A DNA stretch of 61,044 bases, taken from contig DASUTB010000012.1 in the NCBI GenBank assembly GCA_036374835.1, positions 1 to 61,044 on the forward strand, in the 5' to 3' direction. Positions 34,682 to 41,184 of the stretch are shown piece after piece; positions within the stretch are counted from its first letter, which is position 1, and the number at the start of each line of letters is the position of its first letter. Source of the stretch: DASUTB01 sp036374835 (GTDB lineage Bacteria > Actinomycetota > Actinomycetes > Jiangellales > Jiangellaceae). The position numbers and the translations under genes were made by a program. The notes beneath the pieces were generated by a model that saw only the letters and a list, made by a program, of their open reading frames with translations, was not told the origin of the DNA and did no database searches.

Positions 34682-35362
34682 ATGCCGCAGCGTCCACGTA
34701 CCATCCTACCGACCGACCCGCAGGACGAACGCCTGGCCGCCCTTCCTCTCACGGCGGCCTACACCTATGCCTACCTGCCCACGGTGCTGGACGACCTGGG
34801 GCGTGCCAAGGACCAGCCGGCAGTGCTTAACGGCTATCTGTGGCCGCTGCGGGCCGACGACCATCCAACGACGGCCATGGCATCCGACCTCGACGCGCTG
34901 GCCGATGCCGGACTCATCTGCCGCTACGCCGTCGACGGCACGAGCTACCTGCACGACCCGCAGTGGCGGCAGCGCCAGAAGATTTCCCGAGCGAGCTCCG
35001 AGATCCCACCCTGCCCGCACCACGACCATGTGTTCGAGGACGTCGTGACCGACGCGCTGAACAAGGTCACCGAGCAGGTCAAGACATTCCTTGGTGAGTC
35101 GCCGGGCCTCGATGAACGCAAGGTGCGCGACACCGTCGGCCGGTTCGTCGAGGACGTCTCCTTCCTGGTGGATCCCGAGAAGGCGGCCTCGATCGGTGCG
35201 CGGGTACGCGAGTTCCTTGGTGAGCGGCCGTCCGCCGGCGATCAAGCGACCGAGTTCAAGGTGGACGTCGAGCGCGTGGAGGACGAAACCCCACCGCGGG
35301 ACGAGGAGCGGCCTGACGACCCGTGGCAGGACGCGACCGACGACCCGGGGTCGCGGAACTAG
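34682..35362 (+). CDS. Hypothetical protein with phage-replication-like winged-helix domain
   Basis: 226 residues. The first ~110 residues (TILPTDPQDERLAALPLTAAYTYAYL, then LDALADAGLICRYAVDGTSYLHDPQWRQRQ) follow the layout of N-terminal domains in actinophage replication initiators and replisome organisers, where a wing strand ends in a W...HQ-like motif. The C-terminal half is acidic and unlike those proteins. GAAGGAG-type sequence precedes ATG 34682. It starts 122 bases from tRNA-Thr. Function unknown; the phage link is by pattern only. Confidence 0.6.
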   Translation: MPQRPRTILPTDPQDERLAALPLTAAYTYAYLPTVLDDLGRAKDQPAVLNGYLWPLRADDHPTTAMASDLDALADAGLICRYAVDGTSYLHDPQWRQRQKISRASSEIPPCPHHDHVFEDVVTDALNKVTEQVKTFLGESPGLDERKVRDTVGRFVEDVSFLVDPEKAASIGARVREFLGERPSAGDQATEFKVDVERVEDETPPRDEERPDDPWQDATDDPGSRN

Positions 35363-35375
35363 CCTTCCTCTACCA

Positions 35376-35445
35376 GGCGTAGCGACGCCGTACCATGCGT
35401 GCAGGCCTGGTACGGCGTCGCTGCGCCCACTTAACGTGATCGAAC
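35376..35445. repeat. Dispersed hairpin repeat, family A, copy 3 (inverted)
   Basis: Arms at 35376-35395 and 35408-35427 pair at 19 of 20 positions around a 12-base loop. The flanking AACGTGATCGAAC (35433-35445) is the family-A GTTCGATCACGTT in reverse. It sits between convergent genes, and its end shares the stop codon of the M20 gene. Its inner stem (CGTACCA/TGGTACG) differs from copy 1 yet is fully paired. Confidence 0.87.
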
Positions 35446-36632
35446 TACTGGACGAGGAGGCGGCTGGCCACCGCCGCGTACATCGCGACGCCCTTGGCGA
35501 GCGCCGACTCGTCGAACACGACCAGGTTGGAGTGGTTGGTCGGCGACGCCCCTGGTTCCAGTTCGGGAGGGCAGGCACCGAGAAACGCCATCGCACCGGC
35601 GTGCCGTTCGAGCACGTAGGAGAAGTCTTCGGCGCCCATCAACGGATCGACCATCTCGACGACCTGCTCGGCTCCGAGCACATCGGACGCCACCTCCCGC
35701 ACCAGGTCCGTGAATGCGTCATCGTTGACCGTGGGCGGATAACCGGGCGTGAGTTCCACCTTCGCGGTGAGTCCGTGCGCCCTGGCGACGCCGTCGGCGA
35801 CCGCATGGAGGTGCTCCTGGACGGTCGTGCGGGTATCGTCCGAACAAGTCCGGATCGTGCCTTGCAGTTCAGCGGTCGCCGGAATGATGTTGTGAGTCGT
35901 GCCGGCCGTTATCTTGCCGATCGTCAGCACGGTCGGGTCGAACGTGGAGATCTTGCGGCTGAGCACGGTGTGAATCGTGGTTGCGATCTCGCATGCGGCC
36001 GGCACCGGATCATTGGCCAGATGCGGCGCGGACGCATGGCCTCCGCTGCCTTGAAGCGTGACGACGAACCAGTCGGCCGCGGCCATCAACGGCCCCGGCC
36101 GCAGGTTGATCGTTCCGCTGGCGAACATGGTCGTGATGTGCAGCGCGAACGCGCCGGCCACATCACCGTCGACGTCGAGCAGTCCCTCGTCCAGTGCCAG
36201 TTCGGCGCCGTGAAAACCCTCCTCACCGGGCTGGAAGAAGAACAGCACCCGGCCCGCGAGCTGATCGCGCCGGTCCGCGAGCAACCGAGCAGCGCCGGCG
36301 AGCATCGCGACATGGGTGTCGTGGCCGCACGCGTGCATCGTCCCGTCGATCTCGGACGCGAAGTCCAGCGCCGTGTCTTCGGTGAGCGGCAACGCGTCCA
36401 TGTCGCCGCGCAGGATCACGGTCGGACCCGGCAGCGCGCCGGACAGCTCCGCGACCACAGCGGACGTCCGATCCGACGTGCGTACCGCGAGACCCAGATC
36501 GGCGATCTCGTCGAGGACGGCCTGCCGGGTGCGCGGTAGCGTCAAACCGATCTCGGGATAGCGATGCAACGTACGGCGGAACGCGACGACTCGTTCGGAC
36601 AAGGACTCCGCAACGTGCAACAAAGAGGTCAT
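35445..36632 (-). CDS. M20-family amidohydrolase/metallopeptidase
   Basis: 395-residue zinc hydrolase of the aminoacylase/IAA-amino-acid hydrolase type. FRRTLHRYPEIGL, DMDALPL, MHACGHDTHVAMLAGAA, FFQPGEEGFHGA and the late SPTNHSNLVVFDE cover the metal ligands and catalytic Glu. The substrate is probably an N-acyl amino acid. ATG 36632 is chosen; the longer frame to 36740 lacks homology. The stop TAG is the first triplet of the family-A repeat. Confidence 0.9.
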   Translation of the reverse strand: MTSLLHVAESLSERVVAFRRTLHRYPEIGLTLPRTRQAVLDEIADLGLAVRTSDRTSAVVAELSGALPGPTVILRGDMDALPLTEDTALDFASEIDGTMHACGHDTHVAMLAGAARLLADRRDQLAGRVLFFFQPGEEGFHGAELALDEGLLDVDGDVAGAFALHITTMFASGTINLRPGPLMAAADWFVVTLQGSGGHASAPHLANDPVPAACEIATTIHTVLSRKISTFDPTVLTIGKITAGTTHNIIPATAELQGTIRTCSDDTRTTVQEHLHAVADGVARAHGLTAKVELTPGYPPTVNDDAFTDLVREVASDVLGAEQVVEMVDPLMGAEDFSYVLERHAGAMAFLGACPPELEPGASPTNHSNLVVFDESALAKGVAMYAAVASRLLVQ

Positions 36633-36733
36633 GGCTAGCAGTATCCACGCCCGATCACAGGCTGCACATGGCGTGCGGCAAGATATGTCGTCAGCACCGC
36701 AGCAGCACCCGAGACGACCGCAGGAGGGTTTCG

Positions 36734-37678
36734 GTGGCAACCGAAGGGAGCACCAGAGCGGTCATCGCCGCCATGCTGGCGAACGCGGGTCTGGCGGTGA
36801 CGAAGTTTCTCGCCTGGCTGCTCACCGGGGCGTCGTCCCTGCTCGCCGAGGCAATCCACTCGGTCGCCGATACCGGCAACCAGATACTGCTGTTGATCGG
36901 CGGCAGGCAAGCCGAGCGCAAAGCCACGCCGGAGCATCCCTTCGGCTACGGCCGAATGCGATACGTGTACGCGTTCGTCGTCTCGATCGTCTTGTTCTCG
37001 CTCGGCGGGCTGTTCGCGCTGTGGGAGGCGTGGCACAAGTTCCAGGAGATTCGCGAAGGTCATCCCAACGAGCTGCTCGAGAGCAGCTGGTGGTGGGTGC
37101 CCATCGCCGTCCTGACCCTCGGCCTGATCTTCGAGTCGACCGCGCTGCGGACCGCGGTCAAGGAGTCCAACAAGACCCGCGGCCGCAAGTCATGGGTACA
37201 GTTCGTGCGCCGCGCGAAATCTCCGGAGTTGCCGGTGATCCTTCTGGAGGATACCGGCGCCCTCTTCGGCCTCACGTTCGCACTCGCCGGTGTCAGCCTG
37301 TCACTGATCACCGGAAATGCGTACTGGGATGTGGCCGGCACCGCCGCCATCGGCATCCTGTTGTGCATCATCGCGGCGATCCTGGCGATGGAGATGTCCA
37401 GCTTGCTCGTGGGCGAAGGCGCGTCCGAGCAAAAGGTCTCGACAATCATCGCGGCGATCAACAACGGCGGTGACATCGAGCGGGTCATCCATCTGCGGAC
37501 GCTGTACACCGGCCCGGAGGAGCTACTGGTCGCAGCGAAGATCTCCGTCCCGCAGGCCGTCTCCGGAGCACAGATCGCAGACGCAGTCGACGATGCAGAG
37601 GCACGAATCCGGGCGGCAGTCCCCGAGGCGGCGCACATCTACCTGGAGCCCGACATCTACCACCCCCGCCCAGAATGA
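36734..37678 (+). CDS. Cation diffusion facilitator (CDF) transporter
   Basis: 314-residue membrane exporter for divalent metal ions. Six transmembrane segments; the first metal site is in EAIHSVADTGNQ, HPFGYGRMRYVYAF follows, and the second site is LLEDTGALFGLTFA, with Glu replacing the usual His. A C-terminal cytoplasmic ferredoxin-like domain is present. GTG 36734 follows AGGAGG by six bases. The last Glu codon and stop (GAATGA) belong to a family-B repeat end. Confidence 0.9.
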   Translation: MATEGSTRAVIAAMLANAGLAVTKFLAWLLTGASSLLAEAIHSVADTGNQILLLIGGRQAERKATPEHPFGYGRMRYVYAFVVSIVLFSLGGLFALWEAWHKFQEIREGHPNELLESSWWWVPIAVLTLGLIFESTALRTAVKESNKTRGRKSWVQFVRRAKSPELPVILLEDTGALFGLTFALAGVSLSLITGNAYWDVAGTAAIGILLCIIAAILAMEMSSLLVGEGASEQKVSTIIAAINNGGDIERVIHLRTLYTGPEELLVAAKISVPQAVSGAQIADAVDDAEARIRAAVPEAAHIYLEPDIYHPRPE

Positions 37679-37735
37679 TCACGTTAAGCTGGAACTCCCC
37701 AGCCAAACCACGGCTGTAAGCCCGGCAAGGCACGG
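37673..37735. repeat. Dispersed family B element, copy 3 (left half only)
   Basis: 63 bases alignable with the left ends of copies 1 and 2: GAATGATCACGTTAAGC, 12-base loop, AGCCAAACCACGG, then AAGCCCGGCAAGGCACGG. I see no matching right end before the next gene at 37788. The element starts within the stop of the CDF gene. Confidence 0.78.
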
Positions 37736-37787
37736 GATTCCCCGGTATCGGCGGACCGCGATCATGCGGACTCGTAGAATCGCGCCA

Positions 37788-38813
37788 ATGGCAGACCTGA
37801 CTGATTTCATCGCCGGACTTCCCAAAGCGGAACTGCACGTTCACCACGTCGGCTCCGCATCACCGAGAATCGTGGCCGAGCTGGCCGAACGCCATCCCGA
37901 CTCTCCGGTGCCGGCCGACCCGGACAAGCTCGCCGAGTACTTCATCTTCCGCGACTTCGGCCACTTCATCGAGATATACCTATCCGTCGTCGACCTGCTC
38001 CGCGATGCGGAGGACGTCCGGCTCCTCACCTACGAGATCGCCCGCGATATGCACCGCCAGCAGATCAGGTATGCGGAGTTGACCGTCACTCCGTACACGT
38101 CGATCACCCGTGGAATCAACGGGACCGCGTTCTGCGAGGCGATCGAGGATGCCAGGACGTCCGCCGCCCGCGACTTCGGCGTCCGACTGAACTGGTGCTT
38201 CGACATCCCCGGAGAGGACGGCCTGCCCGCTGCCGAGGCGACCGTGCAGCTCGCGACGGAGGCGGGACCGGACGGCCTGATCTCGTTCGGGCTCGGCGGC
38301 CCGGAGATCCCCCGGCCGCAGTTCAAGCCCTACTTCGACCGCGCGATCGCCGCCGGACTGCACAGCGTCCCCCACGCGGGCGAGACGACCGGCCCGGAAA
38401 CGATCTGGGACGCTCTTACCGAGTTGCGCGCGGAACGGATCGGGCACGGCATCGCGGCGGCCACCGACCCGGATCTGCTCACGCACCTGGCGGCACAGGG
38501 CATCGCCCTGGAGATCTGCCCGACGTCCAATGTCGCGACCGGCGCGGTGGCGTCGCTGGCCGATCACCCGCTGCCGGCGATCGTCGCCGCCGGGGTCCCG
38601 GTGACGATCAACAGCGACGATCCGCCGATGTTCGGCACCGACCTGAACACCGAATACGCGGTCGCCGCCGACCTGCTCGGCCTCGACGAAGACGGCCTGG
38701 CGGCACTCGCCATTGCGGCGGTCGACGTTTCGTTTCTCGGTGAACCGGCCAAGTCAGCACTCCGCACCGAGATCAACGATTACTCTTCCACCTGGCGGGC
38801 CGGGCCTGAGTGA
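37788..38813 (+). CDS. Adenosine deaminase-family hydrolase (possible aminodeoxyfutalosine deaminase-like)
   Basis: 341 residues. LPKAELHVHHVGSASPRIV, SVPHAGETTGP, RIGHG, EICPTSNVAT and INSDDPPMFG give the complete metal and catalytic set. It is clearly different from the Add protein at 20.1 kb: the N-terminal HVHHVGSASPR resembles actinomycete enzymes related to 6-aminodeoxyfutalosine deaminase. As this organism has menA/menE, a futalosine role would be unexpected, so adenosine or another purine is equally possible. ATG 37788. Confidence 0.85.
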   Translation: MADLTDFIAGLPKAELHVHHVGSASPRIVAELAERHPDSPVPADPDKLAEYFIFRDFGHFIEIYLSVVDLLRDAEDVRLLTYEIARDMHRQQIRYAELTVTPYTSITRGINGTAFCEAIEDARTSAARDFGVRLNWCFDIPGEDGLPAAEATVQLATEAGPDGLISFGLGGPEIPRPQFKPYFDRAIAAGLHSVPHAGETTGPETIWDALTELRAERIGHGIAAATDPDLLTHLAAQGIALEICPTSNVATGAVASLADHPLPAIVAAGVPVTINSDDPPMFGTDLNTEYAVAADLLGLDEDGLAALAIAAVDVSFLGEPAKSALRTEINDYSSTWRAGPE

Positions 38814-38957
38814 TCAGGTAGATCCTCGATCGAATCCGTTCACCTGGCGCGCTAGCTTTTCACTAAAATGTCCCAATCTGGCCTGACGAATTCGATCGGA
38901 GTGCCCCGGCCACAGCCTCTCCGAGGCGGAACCGGGCGATCTCCCACGGCGCACCAC

Positions 38958-41030
38958 TTAGCGGTGGGTGGGCAGCGGTAGCCAGCTCTCGTCGGCGAGA
39001 GTCTCGAGGTCGCTGCCTTTGATGCCGAGCTGGCTGATCGTGTACAGCGAGTCACCGATCACCACCGAGCGCTGAATGGTCGCCTGCCATGTCAGCTCGT
39101 AATAGCGCGGATCCTTCGCGTCCACGACGTCGTCCGGCACATGGGTGATCCGGCCGGCCTGCTCGAACCCGGTGCCCAGACCGAGTCGGTAGGCAAGCGC
39201 ACCGTTGTCGACCTGCTCGGTCTCGGTCAACTCGTCCCAGAGCCACGACTGGTACGGAATCACCGTGAGGCCCGTCGGTGGCCAGTGCAAGAACGCGTGG
39301 TGGTTGTACTCGACCTCGCTGAACGCACCTTCGAGCGTCACCTGGTGGATTCGCTCCGGGTTCGCAAGGTCGGATACGTCGAACAGCGACAGCTGCATTC
39401 CCTGCGTCCGGCCCCGCTCGTCGGCGTCCTGCCCGACGCCGAGCACCAGCCCTTCATCGACCGGATGCAGGTACGCCGAGTAGCCGAGGATCTTCAGCTC
39501 ACCGAGAACCTCCGGCTCAGCAGGGTCGGACAGATCCAGTGTGTACAGCGGATCGGTCTCACGGAACGTCACGACATAACCGATGTCGCCGATGAAACGA
39601 ACGGCGTAGATTCGCTCGTCCTTGCCGAGTCCGCCGACCTGGCCGAGCTGAACCAACGCACCGCTTTCCTCGGCGAACGTGGTCACGAAGCTCTCCGAGA
39701 CCGGGCCTTCGCCGTCCCAACCCCACGGTGAGCCTTCGGTGGTCGCGACCCGCAAGACGCCGTCGTGCTCACTCATCGCCCACTGGTTCAGGACATGCCC
39801 CCGGACCGTGCCGCTGCCGACATAGTCCGCGGATTCTGGATCGGTGATGTCGAACGCGTGCACGTCGGTGCTGTAGTTCTCGTCCACCTCTCGGATCGCC
39901 GGCTCGTCCAGCGTCTCCCAGTTCACCCACCGGTTGGTGGCGACATAGAGACGGTCGTCCGACGCGTACACCGTGCCGGAACCGGCCAGCACACCGGTCG
40001 ATCCCTCAGGGGACAGGTCGTCGGACAGGTCGAGCGACAGGACGCTCGTCGTCCCCAGGCCGGCGAACTCCTCCGGGCGATGCACCCGCTCGCACGGCAG
40101 CAACGATCCCTCGTCCGCCGTTGCGTCCCCGGTCGTGTGGACGTAGTACGGCACCCAGTTGTCGACCGTCGACTCGGCGATGACCTCGCGGTTCTTCTCG
40201 GTCGCAGCACGCTCAGCGCGCAGTCCCGAGCCTTCCGGCGTGACGAACGGCAGCCCCACCGGCTCGGCGCGCAGGACGACCCGCGCCACCCCGCCGACCA
40301 GCCGAGCAGATACCACATGGCCGTCGAGTTCCAGCGTCGAGACGAGCTCCGGGTCGGCTGCGTCCGACACGTCGTAAAGCATCAGGGCGGTTCCGGTGCC
40401 GCCCCAGATCGCGTCGCGGCCGAGCGGATGCCGCCCGCCCTCGGTGTGACCCAGGACAAGTAGCCGGTCGTCCGAGCGCAGAATCGACTGGCCCCAACCG
40501 TCGATCTCGGTCGATGATGCGATCTGCGGTTGGGGACCGGTGACGTCCACGACGTCGAGCCACTGGTCGCGCAGGAGGTACAGGTACCTGCCGTCGGTCT
40601 TCACGGTGTCCGGTTCGTCGACGCCGGCCTCCTGCACGTTCGTGCCGGAGTAGTCGACCCCCTCCTGCGGCACGGTGGAACGCGGCGCCGCCGGCGCGGC
40701 GCCTTCGGCGCCGGCATCGGCCGCTGCCATGTCGTCTGTTGCCTCCTCCTCGGCAATGGCGCCGTCCACCGGCATGCTGCCACCGCCGGCGAGACCCCAC
40801 GGCCCGACCAGTTCCATCGCATGCTCGGTGACATACGTGAGCAGGTCGTCGCACGCATCGAAGGGTGCGAGCGCGCTGGCCAGCACGATGTCGTCGGAGT
40901 ACGGATTCGCCGTCGGGTCCCACGAGTGCGCGCCGTCGAAGTCTGCTCCGGGTGGTTCGTCACCGTCGGCGCCGCTGCACCCGGCGGCCAGAACCACGGC
41001 CGCCATCGCTATCGCCACCTGGACTCGCAT
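38958..41030 (-). CDS. Secreted lipoprotein with beta-propeller domain
   Basis: 690 residues. A signal peptide (MRVQVAIAMAAVVLAAGC) ends in a lipobox Cys at 18. A low-complexity Ala/Glu/Asp region follows (about 85-120), then a long beta-propeller (PF09826-type) with repeats such as DGRYLYLLRDQWLDVVDVTG, LMLYDVSDAADPELVSTLEL, VHAFDITDPESADYVGSGTV and YTLDLSDPAEPEVLGEL. Binding partner unknown. GGAGGTGG lies before ATG 41030. Monocistronic, on the outer face of the membrane. Confidence 0.88.
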   Translation of the reverse strand: MRVQVAIAMAAVVLAAGCSGADGDEPPGADFDGAHSWDPTANPYSDDIVLASALAPFDACDDLLTYVTEHAMELVGPWGLAGGGSMPVDGAIAEEEATDDMAAADAGAEGAAPAAPRSTVPQEGVDYSGTNVQEAGVDEPDTVKTDGRYLYLLRDQWLDVVDVTGPQPQIASSTEIDGWGQSILRSDDRLLVLGHTEGGRHPLGRDAIWGGTGTALMLYDVSDAADPELVSTLELDGHVVSARLVGGVARVVLRAEPVGLPFVTPEGSGLRAERAATEKNREVIAESTVDNWVPYYVHTTGDATADEGSLLPCERVHRPEEFAGLGTTSVLSLDLSDDLSPEGSTGVLAGSGTVYASDDRLYVATNRWVNWETLDEPAIREVDENYSTDVHAFDITDPESADYVGSGTVRGHVLNQWAMSEHDGVLRVATTEGSPWGWDGEGPVSESFVTTFAEESGALVQLGQVGGLGKDERIYAVRFIGDIGYVVTFRETDPLYTLDLSDPAEPEVLGELKILGYSAYLHPVDEGLVLGVGQDADERGRTQGMQLSLFDVSDLANPERIHQVTLEGAFSEVEYNHHAFLHWPPTGLTVIPYQSWLWDELTETEQVDNGALAYRLGLGTGFEQAGRITHVPDDVVDAKDPRYYELTWQATIQRSVVIGDSLYTISQLGIKGSDLETLADESWLPLPTHR

Positions 41031-41184
41031 TGCGCCACCTCCGCAACCGGTACTGGCCACCTCTGGCCCTGTATTCGCCGGTTGGACGCCGACCACCACG
41101 AGGTGGTTCCGCAACGATTAGGTAACGCACCTGCGAGGGCTCCGCCCTCATGGCCACCCCGGCAACCGACCCACCGGTTCGCGG

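Noticed and set aside
38811..38850. TGATCAGGT after the second deaminase stop as a further hairpin repeat
   Set aside because: Only a five-base CAGGT/ACCTG pairing with a long loop; too weak to count as a copy.
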